In this document: positions 1-9,535 of the stretch, one piece after another
How the letters are laid out: every line of letters begins with the position of its first letter
How positions within the stretch are numbered: the stretch's first letter is position 1
Assembly: GCA_946566685.1 (NCBI GenBank)
Contig: CAMNXA010000025.1
Location: 1 to 45,101, forward strand
DNA length: 45,101 nucleotides
Direction: 5' to 3'
Origin: an uncultured Lachnospiraceae bacterium
GTDB lineage: Bacteria; Bacillota; Clostridia; Lachnospirales; Lachnospiraceae
The notes under the pieces: model-generated
Database searches by the model: none
Seen by the model: only the letters and a program-made list of their open reading frames with translations
Told to the model about the DNA's origin: nothing
Made by a program: the position numbers and the translations under genes

Positions 1-233
1 AGGATCTGGTCAATAAGAGTATTACCCAGACATTGTCCAGAAGTATTTTCACTTCTCTGACGACATTCTTTATGGTGGCGGCTCTTGAAGTGTTTGGTGT
101 GTCGTCCATCAGAGAGTTTGCACTGCCATTGATGGCAGGTATTATCTGTGGTACGTATTCTTCCATCTGCCTCACCGGGGCAATGTGGTATGTGTTCCGT
201 ACAAAGTTGGTGCAGAAGGTGGAAAAGAAATAG
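1..233 (+). CDS. secF: Protein-export membrane protein SecF (or SecF half of SecDF), 3' end only
   Basis: The frame is open from the window edge and ends at TAG 231-233, so only about the last 77 residues are seen. They match the C-terminal part of SecF: a SRSIFTSLTTFF segment, then two hydrophobic helices around the IREFALPLMAGIICGTYSS stretch, and a short basic tail (KLVQKVEKK). In the family this is the conserved last membrane portion of an RND-type subunit that uses the proton gradient to help SecYEG complete secretion. Whether SecD and SecF are fused here cannot be seen. A strong intrinsic terminator follows at 265-310, so this is the end of its operon. Confidence 0.88.
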   Translation, partial: DLVNKSITQTLSRSIFTSLTTFFMVAALEVFGVSSIREFALPLMAGIICGTYSSICLTGAMWYVFRTKLVQKVEKK

Positions 234-264
234 CAATAAGAAGTTATTGCATTGAGAATGAAAC

Positions 265-310
265 AAGGGACGTTCTGTCTTGGCGGAAGCCATGGTAGAA
301 TGTCCCTTTT
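265..310 (+). terminator. Rho-independent terminator after secF
   Basis: AAGGGACGTTCT (265-276) pairs with AGAATGTCCCTT (297-308) with one G-U pair, giving a 12-bp stem. The arms are separated by a 20-nt loop and followed by a T run. It separates secF from recJ. Confidence 0.85.
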
Positions 311-413
311 ATGGTATAGGAATTCATGAAGTACTATAAATTACCCTCTGAAAATGTTACAATATCTATATCTATAAGTTTCGGTGATAGTTTTCAGGTG
401 TTAGAGGTGTACT

Positions 414-2210
414 ATGAGTAAATGGATGGTGTCTGCCAAGAAGGCAGATTTTCAGGAGATAGCAGCGAAATTCCAAATCGATCCGGTGATAGCGCGGATT
501 ATCCGCAACAGGGATATTATCGGGGAAGAACAGATAGAGAAGTTTCTCCACGGTACGCTTGAGGATCTGCATGATCCGGCAATGTTAAAGGATGCTAAGC
601 GGGCGATAGATATCCTATGTGAAAAGACGCTGGCTAAAAGCCCTATCCGGGTAATCGGGGATTATGATATTGACGGCGTGTGTTCCACTTATATTTTAGT
701 CACTTGTCTGGAACAGGGCGGGGCAGCAGTGGACGCGGTGATACCTCATAGGATTCAGGACGGATACGGCCTGAATGATAAGTTGATCGTGGAGGCTCAT
801 GAAGCAGGGATTGACACTGTGCTTACCTGTGATAATGGAATCGCGGCGGCCGGGCAGATTGTCCTTGCCAGGGAACTTGGAATGACGGTGGTGGTGACGG
901 ATCATCATGAGGTACCGTATGATGTGGGAGAGGACGGCAGCAGGACGGAGCGGCCGCCGGCGGCAGACGCGGTGGTGGATCCCAAGCAGAGTGATTGTTC
1001 CTATCCATATAAGGGAATCTGTGGTGCGGTGGTGGCCTATAAGTTGATGCAGCTTTATCTGGAAAGGATGGCTGGACTCTCGCCAGACAGGTTCCCGGCG
1101 GGTAAAGTGCAGGAGATGATGCAGGAAATGCTGGCTTTTGCAGCCTTTGCCACGGTGGGGGATGTAATGGAACTGACAGATGAGAACCGGGTAATTGTCA
1201 AGTATGGTCTGCGGCAGATTGAGCAGTCCCGCAATTATGGGCTCCGGGCCTTGACAGTGGTGAACGGTTTGCAGGATAAGAGGCTTTCGGTGTATCATAT
1301 CGGATTTGTCCTGGGTCCCTGTCTCAATGCCACGGGCCGTCTGGATACAGCCAGCCGGGCACTTTCCATGTTCCGTACCAAAGACAGAGCGGAAGCGGTT
1401 GCCATTGCAGGAGAACTGAAAGAGTTAAATGACAGCAGAAAGGGCATGACGCTGCAGGGGATAGATCAGGCGGTGGAAATCATAGAAAAAACGGATTTGC
1501 AAGAGGATAAGGTATTGGTACTTTATCTGCCGGACTGTCATGAGAGTCTGGCGGGAATCATTGCCGGGCGCATCAGGGAACGTTATCATAAACCGGCTTT
1601 CGTCCTCACGAAAACCCAGGAAGGCGTGAAGGGATCGGGGCGTTCCATTGATGCTTACCACATGTATGACAAGATGAGTGAATGTAAAGAGTTATATACC
1701 AAGTATGGCGGCCACAAACTGGCAGCGGGTGTATCCATGCCGGAGGAAAATGTGGGGGCGTTTCGCAGATACCTGAATGAGCATTGCGGTCTGTCGGAAG
1801 AAGATTTTGTGGAGACGATACATATTGACGTGCCTATGCCCATGTCTTATGTGACAACAGATTTTATCAGACAGCTGGCGGTGTTAGAACCCTTTGGCAA
1901 CGGAAATCCCAAACCTGTCTTTGCTCAGAAAAAGGTGAAGATACTAAGAGGGAGCATCCTGGGTAAGAATAAGAATGTCGGGAAGTACCGGGTGGAAGAC
2001 GAAAATGCCGGACGGTATGATATGATGTATTTTGGGGAGCTGGAAAGCTGGCATGCTTTTTTGGAAGAACATTTCGGAGTGCAGGAAGTTGACAGATTGT
2101 ATGGCGCAGGCAGCAATGCAATCTGCATCAGCATTGTGTACTATCCGGACATCAATGTGTACAGAGGACAGGAAACAGTACAGATGATCATGCAGGATTA
2201 TTCCTGTTAG
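414..2210 (+). CDS. recJ: Single-stranded-DNA-specific exonuclease RecJ
   Basis: 598 residues, close to the usual RecJ length. RecJ is a 5'-3' single-strand DNA exonuclease used in recombinational and mismatch repair. The DHH-phosphoesterase motifs are visible: VIGDYDIDG near residues 80-88 (metal-binding D83, D85) and VVTDHHEVP with D163-H164-H165. The DHHA1 motif region GGHKLAAG lies near residue 435. The C-terminal part, with its PFGNGNPKPVF motif, is the OB-like DNA-binding segment typical of Firmicutes RecJ. The ATG at 414 follows an AGAGGTG-like ribosome site at 403-409. It is the first gene after the secF terminator and is followed 38 bp later by a PfkB kinase. Confidence 0.95.
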   Translation: MSKWMVSAKKADFQEIAAKFQIDPVIARIIRNRDIIGEEQIEKFLHGTLEDLHDPAMLKDAKRAIDILCEKTLAKSPIRVIGDYDIDGVCSTYILVTCLEQGGAAVDAVIPHRIQDGYGLNDKLIVEAHEAGIDTVLTCDNGIAAAGQIVLARELGMTVVVTDHHEVPYDVGEDGSRTERPPAADAVVDPKQSDCSYPYKGICGAVVAYKLMQLYLERMAGLSPDRFPAGKVQEMMQEMLAFAAFATVGDVMELTDENRVIVKYGLRQIEQSRNYGLRALTVVNGLQDKRLSVYHIGFVLGPCLNATGRLDTASRALSMFRTKDRAEAVAIAGELKELNDSRKGMTLQGIDQAVEIIEKTDLQEDKVLVLYLPDCHESLAGIIAGRIRERYHKPAFVLTKTQEGVKGSGRSIDAYHMYDKMSECKELYTKYGGHKLAAGVSMPEENVGAFRRYLNEHCGLSEEDFVETIHIDVPMPMSYVTTDFIRQLAVLEPFGNGNPKPVFAQKKVKILRGSILGKNKNVGKYRVEDENAGRYDMMYFGELESWHAFLEEHFGVQEVDRLYGAGSNAICISIVYYPDINVYRGQETVQMIMQDYSC

Positions 2211-2248
2211 TGTTAAGACGGTTCCTGTCGCCGGAAATGGGGTAGAAT

Positions 2249-3187
2249 ATGGATAAAATACTGACAGTAACACTGAATCCGGCAGTGGATAAGACTTATA
2301 CCACACAGAGTCTGGCTGCGGGACAGGTGAACAGGATGCGCACAGCGCAGAACATAGCAGGCGGTAAAGGCGTCAATGTGACGAAAATACTCAGGCAGTA
2401 TGGCTGCGAAGTGGCGGCTGCCGGTTTCTTGGGAGGTTATACGGGCCGTTTTATCGAGGAAGAACTGAAACGCCGGGGTGCGGCATGCCATTTTGTGCAG
2501 ATAGGCGGGGAAACCCGCTGTAATATGAATATACTGGCAGATGACGGTTATGTGACGGAGATCCTTGAACCGGGGCCGCAGGTGTCCCAACAGGAACAGG
2601 CGCTCTTTTTGGAGCAGTATGAGGCGCTGCTTGCCGGGTGCAGACTGGCTGCCATATCCGGTTCTGCGGCGGAGGGCATGGGAGATGATATCTATCAAAG
2701 GCTTATTATCATGGCAAGAGAACAGGGGGTGTCGGTGTATCTGGATTCCAGCGGGGAGAGTATGCGCAAAGGACTGTTGGCAAAGCCGTATTTTATCAAA
2801 CCGAATTGGAAAGAACTGGAGTATCTGGCGGGCCATAAGATAGCAGACCGGGAAGGTATCATAGAGGAGGCGCAGCGCCTGCATCGGGAAGGCATTGCCA
2901 AGGTGGTGGTGTCCATGGGCAGCAAGGGACTTCTCAGTGTGACCGACAGGGGCGTACTGTATGCCAGGGCAGAGGGCATTCGGGCGGTCAATACTGTGGG
3001 AAGCGGTGACAGTGTGGTGGCTTCCTATGCCATGTCTGCCGTGTTCGGGGAGTCGGATGAGAAGGCAATCCTACGTGCCTGCGCGATTTCTGCGGCCAAT
3101 GTGACGACACTGGAGAGCGCCTGTATTCCGATGGAAACTGCGGCGTCTCTGATGAATAAGATGGTAGTGGAAAAGATTGCCGGGTAA
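2249..3187 (+). CDS. PfkB-family kinase, probably 1-phosphofructokinase (or tagatose-6-phosphate kinase)
   Basis: 312 residues, typical of the 1-phosphofructokinase/LacC branch of the PfkB (ribokinase-like) family, which phosphorylates a sugar phosphate with ATP. Seen: the N-terminal LTVTLNPAVDKT motif, the family signature 1 GGKGVNVTKILRQYG near residue 40, and the C-terminal signature around VNTVGSGDSVVASY near residue 250. The catalytic Asp is kept, but the usual GAGDS reads GSGDS. No PTS gene or DeoR regulator adjoins it, unlike classical fruK operons, so substrate specificity is uncertain between fructose-1-phosphate and tagatose-6-phosphate. A terminator follows directly. Confidence 0.85.
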   Translation: MDKILTVTLNPAVDKTYTTQSLAAGQVNRMRTAQNIAGGKGVNVTKILRQYGCEVAAAGFLGGYTGRFIEEELKRRGAACHFVQIGGETRCNMNILADDGYVTEILEPGPQVSQQEQALFLEQYEALLAGCRLAAISGSAAEGMGDDIYQRLIIMAREQGVSVYLDSSGESMRKGLLAKPYFIKPNWKELEYLAGHKIADREGIIEEAQRLHREGIAKVVVSMGSKGLLSVTDRGVLYARAEGIRAVNTVGSGDSVVASYAMSAVFGESDEKAILRACAISAANVTTLESACIPMETAASLMNKMVVEKIAG

Positions 3188-3192
3188 ACGAG

Positions 3193-3219
3193 AAAGCCTG
3201 GGAAAATCCCAGGCTTTTT
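3193..3219 (+). terminator. Rho-independent terminator after the PfkB kinase
   Basis: AAGCCTGGGA (3194-3203) and TCCCAGGCTT (3207-3216) form a perfect stem with a tight loop, and the T run ends at 3219. Confidence 0.88.
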
Positions 3220-3413
3220 CGTAGTTTTCTTATGAGGGGGAGATAGTGAATTTCTCAACTATCTTGATTATTATCATAAGCGGTAATTGTGTCCAAAATG
3301 TGTTTAGATTGTTATAAAAGAATAAAAAAACATTAAGAAACCTTAAAGAGAAAATAAAAGAAAGAATCTTACTATTGAAAAAGGACAACGTACGCGGTAA
3401 ATGTCCGCATAAG

Positions 3414-3442
3414 TTGAAAAGATAAGGTTTTCGTGCTATCTT
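3414..3442 (+). promoter_or_regulatory. Candidate sigma-A promoter for murE operon
   Basis: TTGAAA (3414-3419), a 17-nt spacer and TATCTT (3437-3442) lie 30 bp upstream of the murE start, downstream of the previous terminator. A strong AAGGAGAG ribosome site follows at 3459-3466. Fit to consensus only. Confidence 0.45.
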
Positions 3443-3472
3443 AGTAAGAGGATTTGGTAAAGGAGAGAATAT

Positions 3473-4948
3473 ATGGCAGTATTGAGCAAATTACTGGAAA
3501 AGATCAGTTATGAGTGTGTGCGGGGTACTCTGGACAGAGAGATTACCGATATCATTTACGATTCCAGAAAGGTGGTGCCGGGCAGTATATTTGTCTGTAT
3601 TCCGGGGGCAAAGGCAGACGGACATATCTATGCAAAGGATGTGGTGAAAGCCGGAGCCGCGGCGCTCCTGGTGGAACGGGAGGTAGAACTTCCTGACGGG
3701 GCGGATGTGACCGTGATCAGGGTGGAGGATACTCACTATGCCATGGCTTTTCTTTCCGCTGCCTATTTTGCATATCCGGCAGAAGAAATGCAGATCATCG
3801 GGATAACTGGTACAAAGGGTAAGACCACCACAACGTATCTGGTCAAATCCATTCTGGAACAGGCGGGCAGGCGTGTGGGACTGATCGGCACCATCGAGAC
3901 CATTATCGGGGATACACATATCCATGCGGAGAACACCACGCCTCAGTCTTATCTGATTCAGAAATATTTCAGACAGATGGCGGATGCGGGCTGTGATACG
4001 GTGGTGATGGAAGTGTCTTCCCAGGGGCTTATGCTGCACAGGACACAGGGATTTGTCTTTGATTTTGGTATCTTTACCAATCTGGAGCCGGATCATATCG
4101 GTGAGAATGAGCATAAGGATTTTGAGGATTATATGCGCTGTAAAGGTCTGCTATTCAAACAGTGCAGGATAGGGATCGTCAATCATGACGATGCACACTG
4201 GGAAGCGGTCACGAAAGGGTGTACCTGTGAATTGGAAACCTATGGGATTGATACGCAGGCGGACCTTCGGGCGGAAAATATTGAGTTTTTGAATGAGGCC
4301 GGAACGCTGGGAATGCGTTTTCAGGTGAGAGGGCTGTTGGATTTTCCGGTGGAGATTACTTCTCCGGGTAAGTTTAATGTCTATAATGCACTCACAGCCA
4401 TTGCCATCTGCCGGCATTTCGGGGTACGGGAGGAGAATATCAGGGCGGCATTTCTCTCGGCAAAGGTCAAGGGCAGGACGGAGATGGTCAAGGTGTCGGA
4501 TGACTTTACATTGATGATTGACTATGCCCATAATGCCATGGCCTTAAAGAGTCTTCTCACAACGATGCGGGCTTATCATCCGCACCGTTTGGTCTGTCTG
4601 TTTGGGTGCGGCGGCAATCGGGCGAAATCCAGACGTTATGAGATGGGGGAAGTCAGCGGCAGTATGGCGGATTTAACGATCATTACCTCCGATAATCCGC
4701 GCTGTGAAGAGCCTCAGGCTATCATTGATGACATTAAGATCGGGATTGGAAAGACAGCGGGAGAATATGTGGAGATCTGTGACAGAAAAGAGGCCATCGC
4801 CTATGCGATAGATCACGGCGAGCCAGGGGATATCATTGTACTGGCAGGCAAAGGACATGAAGACTATCAGGAGATTAACGGGGTGAAATATCCCATGGAT
4901 GAGAGAGTGCTGATTCAGGAGATTCTGGCAGAACGCCGGAAAGGCTGA
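3473..4948 (+). CDS. murE: UDP-MurNAc-tripeptide synthetase MurE (meso-diaminopimelate-adding)
   Basis: 491 residues, normal for MurE, a cytoplasmic ATP-dependent ligase that adds the third peptide residue to UDP-MurNAc-L-Ala-D-Glu in peptidoglycan synthesis. Visible: the Mur ligase P-loop GITGTKGKTTTT near residues 110-120, the central NTTPQS and EVSSQGL motifs, and the C-terminal DNPRCEEP motif near residue 405. DNPR is the known signature of enzymes that add meso-diaminopimelate, while lysine-adding enzymes lack the Arg. This predicts an A1gamma-type wall. The ATG at 3473 has an AAGGAGAG site 6 nt upstream. The gene runs directly into priA. Confidence 0.95.
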   Translation: MAVLSKLLEKISYECVRGTLDREITDIIYDSRKVVPGSIFVCIPGAKADGHIYAKDVVKAGAAALLVEREVELPDGADVTVIRVEDTHYAMAFLSAAYFAYPAEEMQIIGITGTKGKTTTTYLVKSILEQAGRRVGLIGTIETIIGDTHIHAENTTPQSYLIQKYFRQMADAGCDTVVMEVSSQGLMLHRTQGFVFDFGIFTNLEPDHIGENEHKDFEDYMRCKGLLFKQCRIGIVNHDDAHWEAVTKGCTCELETYGIDTQADLRAENIEFLNEAGTLGMRFQVRGLLDFPVEITSPGKFNVYNALTAIAICRHFGVREENIRAAFLSAKVKGRTEMVKVSDDFTLMIDYAHNAMALKSLLTTMRAYHPHRLVCLFGCGGNRAKSRRYEMGEVSGSMADLTIITSDNPRCEEPQAIIDDIKIGIGKTAGEYVEICDRKEAIAYAIDHGEPGDIIVLAGKGHEDYQEINGVKYPMDERVLIQEILAERRKG

Positions 4949-4977
4949 TGGAAGAAAGTGGGAGGAGATGCGGCCTC

Positions 4978-7215
4978 ATGAGAGAGCGGTATGCGGATAT
5001 CATAGTGGATATATCCCATGAAAAGGTTGACAGACCTTTTCAGTATATAATCCCGCAGGAACTTGCGGATGCAATCTATCCGGGCGTGAGAGTGCATGTA
5101 CCTTTCGGCAGGGGAAATCAGGATAAGACAGGGTATGTGGTGGATCTTTCGAAAGAGACGGATTATCCTGTGGAGAAATTAAAAGAGATTACTTCTGTGG
5201 ATGCAAAGGGCATCTCAGCCGAGGGCAGGCAGATTCAGATTGCATATTGGTTAAAGAAACAGTACGGCTCCACCATGATCACTGCCTTAAAGACGGTACT
5301 GCCGGTGAAGCAGCAGATGAAGCGGCCGGAGAAAAAGAAGATTGTCCGCTGTGTGGAAAAAGAAAGATTGCAGGATGCCATCGAGCAGTGCAAAAGAAAG
5401 CGTCAGGTGGCTAAAGTACGGGTGCTCACGGCGCTTATTACAGAGGAAGAACTGCCATATGAGCTGGTCAGACAGAAGCTGAATGTGGCGCCGGCCACGC
5501 TGCAGGCGCTGGAAAAGCAGGGGTATCTTGTGATGCAGCGGGAATCCTACTATCGGAATCCGGTCAGACAGATGAGCAGGGAGGAAGAAAGACCCTGTCT
5601 CAATGAGATGCAGGCTCATATCATAGAAGATGTCCTTGCGGATTACCGGGCGGGGCATCCCGGCACCTATCTGGTGCATGGAGTGACCGGCAGCGGTAAG
5701 ACGGAGGTATACCTGGGCATCATAGAGCAGATGATCGCTATGGGCAAACAGGCCATCGTGCTGATCCCGGAGATTGCGCTGACCTATCAGACCCTGCTTC
5801 GTTTTTATAAAAGATTCGGGGATCGGGTATCGGTGATGAATTCCACTTTGTCCATGGGTGAGAAGTATGACCAGATTGAGCGGGCAAAGGCGGGGGAACT
5901 TGATGTGATCATAGGCCCCAGGTCAGCGCTGTTTACACCCTTTGCAAATCTGGGGGTTATCGTGATGGATGAGGAGCATGAGGGCAGCTATAAGAGCGAA
6001 TCCAGTCCCAAATATCATGCCAGGGAGACGGCCATTCAGATTGCGTCCATGTATGGAGCCAGTGTGGTGCTGGGCTCTGCAACCCCTTCCCTGGAAGCAT
6101 ATTATCGGGCCAGAATGGGACAATATAAATTATATGAAATGCGCAGCCGTCCCGGCGGCAGTATACTGCCCCGTGTGAGTATCGTGGATTTGCGGGAGGA
6201 ATTAAAGCAGGGAAACCGCTCCGTGTTCAGCAGGCAGTTAAGGGAATTGCTGGAGGAACGTCTGCGGGTGAAAGAACAGAGTATTCTCTTTTTAAACCGC
6301 AGGGGATATGCGGGCTTTGTGTCCTGCAGGGCCTGCGGCCATGTGATGAAATGCCCCCATTGTGATGTTTCCTTATCAGAACACAGGAATGGTAAGATGG
6401 TGTGTCATTATTGCGGTTATGAAGAACCCAAGAAGATGAAATGCCCATCCTGCGGCTCTAAATATCTGATGGGATTTAAGGCAGGCACGGAGCAGATTGA
6501 AGAGGCAATACACCGGGAGTTCCCGGAAGCGCGGGTACTGCGCATGGATGCGGATACCACCCGTACCAAGGAAAGCTATGAGAAGATTCTCTCAGCCTTT
6601 GCAGATGAGAAGGCGGATATTCTGGTGGGTACCCAGATGATCGTGAAGGGACATGATTTTCCCAATGTGACGCTGGTGGGGGTGCTGGCGGCGGATCTGT
6701 CCCTCAATCAGAATGACTATCGTGCCGGGGAGCGTACCTTCCAGCTGCTGACACAGGCAGCGGGGCGGGCAGGACGGGGGGATAAGCCTGGCGAAGTGGT
6801 AATACAGACCTATCAGCCGGAACACTATAGCGTGATTCATGCGGCGCAGCAGGATTATGAGGGTTTTTATGAAGAAGAGATTGCTTACCGGGATTTTTTG
6901 CAGTATCCGCCGGTGGCGCATATGCTGGCGGTGCTGATCATTTCCCAGATACAGGATCAGGGAAAAGGGTTGGGTGAAGAAATGACTAAATTGGTCAATG
7001 CGGAAATGAAAGGGATAAAAGATCTGCATGTGATTGGCCCAACAGAAGCTGCCATCGGTAAGCTGAACGATCTTTACCGTCATGTTTTTTATGTGCGGCA
7101 TGAGGATTATCAGGTGTTGGTGGAAGCTAAGGATAAGCTGGAGGCTTTTTGCAGGGAACGGGAATTGAAGAATCAGACGGTACAGTTTGATTTTGATCCG
7201 ATGAACACATATTGA
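4978..7215 (+). CDS. priA: Primosomal replication restart helicase PriA
   Basis: 745 residues. PriA reloads the replisome at stalled or D-loop forks using a 3'-5' helicase. Seen: the N-terminal 3'-DNA-end-binding domain (ADIIVDISHEKVDRPFQY), Walker A GVTGSGKTEVY, Walker B VIVMDEEHEGSYK, and two cysteine pairs plus further CxxC motifs (CRACG, CPHC, CHYCG, CPSCG) that bind two zinc ions. Helicase motifs VGTQMIVKGHDFPNV and QAAGRAGRGD follow. Start chosen at ATG 4978, because GGAGGAG at 4961-4967 sits 10 nt before it. The earlier ATG at 4948 overlaps the murE stop and would add ten residues, but it lacks a ribosome site. Confidence 0.93.
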   Translation: MRERYADIIVDISHEKVDRPFQYIIPQELADAIYPGVRVHVPFGRGNQDKTGYVVDLSKETDYPVEKLKEITSVDAKGISAEGRQIQIAYWLKKQYGSTMITALKTVLPVKQQMKRPEKKKIVRCVEKERLQDAIEQCKRKRQVAKVRVLTALITEEELPYELVRQKLNVAPATLQALEKQGYLVMQRESYYRNPVRQMSREEERPCLNEMQAHIIEDVLADYRAGHPGTYLVHGVTGSGKTEVYLGIIEQMIAMGKQAIVLIPEIALTYQTLLRFYKRFGDRVSVMNSTLSMGEKYDQIERAKAGELDVIIGPRSALFTPFANLGVIVMDEEHEGSYKSESSPKYHARETAIQIASMYGASVVLGSATPSLEAYYRARMGQYKLYEMRSRPGGSILPRVSIVDLREELKQGNRSVFSRQLRELLEERLRVKEQSILFLNRRGYAGFVSCRACGHVMKCPHCDVSLSEHRNGKMVCHYCGYEEPKKMKCPSCGSKYLMGFKAGTEQIEEAIHREFPEARVLRMDADTTRTKESYEKILSAFADEKADILVGTQMIVKGHDFPNVTLVGVLAADLSLNQNDYRAGERTFQLLTQAAGRAGRGDKPGEVVIQTYQPEHYSVIHAAQQDYEGFYEEEIAYRDFLQYPPVAHMLAVLIISQIQDQGKGLGEEMTKLVNAEMKGIKDLHVIGPTEAAIGKLNDLYRHVFYVRHEDYQVLVEAKDKLEAFCRERELKNQTVQFDFDPMNTY

Positions 7216-7252
7216 TGAATACATATTTAGAAGAAAGGAAGACAGAAAGATT

Positions 7253-7735
7253 ATGGCGACCAGAAAGATCAGGGAGATTGGGGATCCGGTTTTGACAAAA
7301 CAGTGTAAAGAGGTGACGGAGATTACGCCCAGGATACAGGAGTTGATTGACGATATGTTTGAGACACTGTATGAGGCTAACGGGGTAGGACTGGCAGCGC
7401 CCCAGGTGGGTATCTTAAAGAGGGTTGTGGTGATTGACGTTACGGGGGAGGATCCGCTGCTGTTGATCAATCCTAAGATATTGGAGACCAGCGGGGAGCA
7501 GGAGGGCTATGAGGGATGTCTGAGTGTTCCCGGCAAGACCGGACATGTGAAAAGACCTAACTATGTCAGGGCCATGGCTTATGACGAAAATATGATGCCT
7601 TTTGAGATAGAAGGCACGGAACTGCTTGCCAGAGCCATCTGCCATGAACTGGATCATCTGGAAGGACATCTTTATGTGGAAAAGGTGGAAGGCCCGTTGA
7701 TGAATACGGAAGATCTGGAGGACGAGGAGGAATAG
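7253..7735 (+). CDS. def: Peptide deformylase
   Basis: 160 residues. The enzyme removes the formyl group from the N-terminal Met of new proteins and needs a divalent metal. All three family motifs are present: GVGLAAPQVG near residue 43, EGCLSVPG (metal-ligand Cys) near residue 86, and CHELDHLEG (HExxH metal site) near residue 130. It sits between priA and fmt. The pairing with fmt is functional as well as positional: Fmt puts the formyl group on initiator tRNA and Def removes it. Confidence 0.95.
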   Translation: MATRKIREIGDPVLTKQCKEVTEITPRIQELIDDMFETLYEANGVGLAAPQVGILKRVVVIDVTGEDPLLLINPKILETSGEQEGYEGCLSVPGKTGHVKRPNYVRAMAYDENMMPFEIEGTELLARAICHELDHLEGHLYVEKVEGPLMNTEDLEDEEE

Positions 7736-7789
7736 AGAGACGTCCGATTTGCAGAAAAGAGCCTGTCTAGGAGAGTGAGGGACAAAGAT

Positions 7790-8740
7790 ATGAGAGTCGT
7801 ATTTATGGGAACGCCGGATTTTGCGGTGGGGGCATTGCAGGCGATTATAGAAGCCGGCCATCAGGTGGCAGCGGTGGTGACACAGCCGGATAAACCCAGG
7901 GGCAGAGGGAAAGAAATGCAGATGACACCCGTAAAAGCCTGTGCACTCACCCACAATATCCCGGTTTTTCAGCCCGTGAAGATCAAAGAACCGGAGGCTG
8001 TGGAAGTACTGCGCAGTTACCAGGCAGATATTTTTGTGGTGGCTGCTTTCGGGCAGATCCTGTCGGAAGAGATACTGGCCATGCCCAAGTATGGATGCGT
8101 GAACATTCACGCTTCTCTGCTCCCGAAGTACAGGGGGGCAGGCCCGATCCAGTGGGCTATTATCGATGGGGAGAAGAAGACCGGCATCACCATCATGCAG
8201 ATGGAAAAAGGATTGGATACCGGGGATATTCTCTTTCAAAAGGAAGTGCAGATTGATGCAGGGGAGACCGGAGATTCCCTGCATGATAAACTGGCGGCGG
8301 CAGGAGCGGAACTGATCGTGGAAGCACTGCCAAAGATTGCGGCAGGGCAGGTGGTACCCCGCAGACAGAAGGATGACGAATCCTGTTATGCGAAGATGCT
8401 GCAAAAGTCTATGGGAAAGATTGACTGGAATATGCCTGCCGGGAAGCTGGACTGTCTGATTCGCGGATTGATTTCCTGGCCGGGCGCATCTACTACATTC
8501 CGCGGTAAGAATCTGAAAATCTGGGAGGAAGAACCTATGACGGAAGAAGGGTTTTCGGCACAGATATCCGAAGCAGTTCCGGGGACGGTTCTTGGCGTAG
8601 AGAAAGATGCTTTCTATGTGCAGACCGGTGAGGGCATACTCAGGATTCTTTCCGTGCAGATGGAAGGCAAAAAGCGGATGGCAGTGAAGGATTTCCTGCT
8701 GGGATATCCGATGCAGGCAGGAGAGCGTCTGGGTGGCTAG
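7790..8740 (+). CDS. fmt: Methionyl-tRNA formyltransferase
   Basis: 316 residues from ATG 7790. The enzyme transfers a formyl group from 10-formyl-tetrahydrofolate to Met-tRNA(fMet). Seen: the N-terminal VVFMGTPDFAVGAL, the VTQPDKPRGRG loop, and the formyltransferase active-site region NIHASLLPKYRGAGPIQWAI (catalytic Asn and His), then the GLDTGDIL motif. The smaller C-terminal OB-like tRNA-binding domain begins near residue 205. A GTG at 7775 is in frame, but the ATG at 7790 aligns with the family start and has GAGG upstream at 7777-7780. Confidence 0.95.
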   Translation: MRVVFMGTPDFAVGALQAIIEAGHQVAAVVTQPDKPRGRGKEMQMTPVKACALTHNIPVFQPVKIKEPEAVEVLRSYQADIFVVAAFGQILSEEILAMPKYGCVNIHASLLPKYRGAGPIQWAIIDGEKKTGITIMQMEKGLDTGDILFQKEVQIDAGETGDSLHDKLAAAGAELIVEALPKIAAGQVVPRRQKDDESCYAKMLQKSMGKIDWNMPAGKLDCLIRGLISWPGASTTFRGKNLKIWEEEPMTEEGFSAQISEAVPGTVLGVEKDAFYVQTGEGILRILSVQMEGKKRMAVKDFLLGYPMQAGERLGG

Positions 8741-8826
8741 AGATGATCAGAAATGCCTGGATGCCTGGAAGCGGCGTGGAAATGTTTGGAAGAGCATTTG
8801 TTGAATGATACGGAAAGGGTGATGAA

Positions 8827-9534
8827 ATGGGTTACGGATACTATGGTTATTATTTTGACCCCTCATATTTTTTGGTGCTGATCGGGGCGGTTTTGTGTAT
8901 TTATGCGCAGATGCGGGTTAATTCAACCTATCATAAATATGCCAGGGTGCCAAGCAGGACAGGGATGACAGGGGCGCAGGCAGCACAACGTATTTTGAAC
9001 CTGTCAGGGATTTATGATGTGCGGATTGAGCATATACGGGGAGAATTGACAGATCACTACGATCCGTCCAATAAAGTCCTGCGTCTTTCGGATACGGTGT
9101 ATGGATCTTCTTCCATCGCGGCGATCGGGGTGGCTGCCCATGAGTGTGGGCATGCCGTGCAGCATCAGCAGGAGTATTCGCCCCTTAAGATTCGTTCGGC
9201 GCTTGTACCGGCGGCAAATATCGGATCCCGGGCAGGGATTCCCCTGATTATTCTGGGCGCAGTCCTGGGCATGAACCAGGTACTGATCCAGATTGGAATC
9301 TGGGTGTTTTCTTTGGCAGTATTATTTCAGCTGGTGACGCTGCCGGTGGAATTTAATGCCTCCGGGCGTGCGCTTGCCATGCTGGGCAATTACGGGATGA
9401 TGGAGCGGGATGAGGTGAGCGGCTGCCGTAAGGTATTAAAGGCGGCGGCGCTGACTTATGTAGCGGCTGCGGCATCGTCAATCTTGCAGCTGCTCCGGCT
9501 GGTACTGCTGTTTGGTAGACGGAGTGATGACTGA
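8827..9534 (+). CDS. YugP-type membrane zinc metallopeptidase
   Basis: 235 residues, matching the zinc peptidase family that includes Bacillus YugP (Pfam Zn_peptidase_2). Layout: a Tyr/Gly-rich N-terminus, one hydrophobic segment (residues about 13-30), a cytosolic or external part with the zinc-binding HECGHAVQHQ motif near residue 105, then two or three hydrophobic segments (about 140-190) and a final hydrophobic helix. The physiological substrate of the family is not established. It lies between fmt and rsmB, overlapping the latter's ribosome site, so it belongs to this translation-gene operon by position. Confidence 0.88.
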   Translation: MGYGYYGYYFDPSYFLVLIGAVLCIYAQMRVNSTYHKYARVPSRTGMTGAQAAQRILNLSGIYDVRIEHIRGELTDHYDPSNKVLRLSDTVYGSSSIAAIGVAAHECGHAVQHQQEYSPLKIRSALVPAANIGSRAGIPLIILGAVLGMNQVLIQIGIWVFSLAVLFQLVTLPVEFNASGRALAMLGNYGMMERDEVSGCRKVLKAAALTYVAAAASSILQLLRLVLLFGRRSDD

Positions 9535-9535
9535 G

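Noticed and set aside
7415..8404. Minus-strand open frame of 329 codons opposite def and fmt
   Set aside because: It lies fully across two well-supported plus-strand genes, has no family motif and no ribosome site.
8741..8826. Terminator or promoter between fmt and the zinc peptidase gene
   Set aside because: Only a short ATGCCTGG duplication is visible, with no stem plus T run and no convincing -35/-10 pair.
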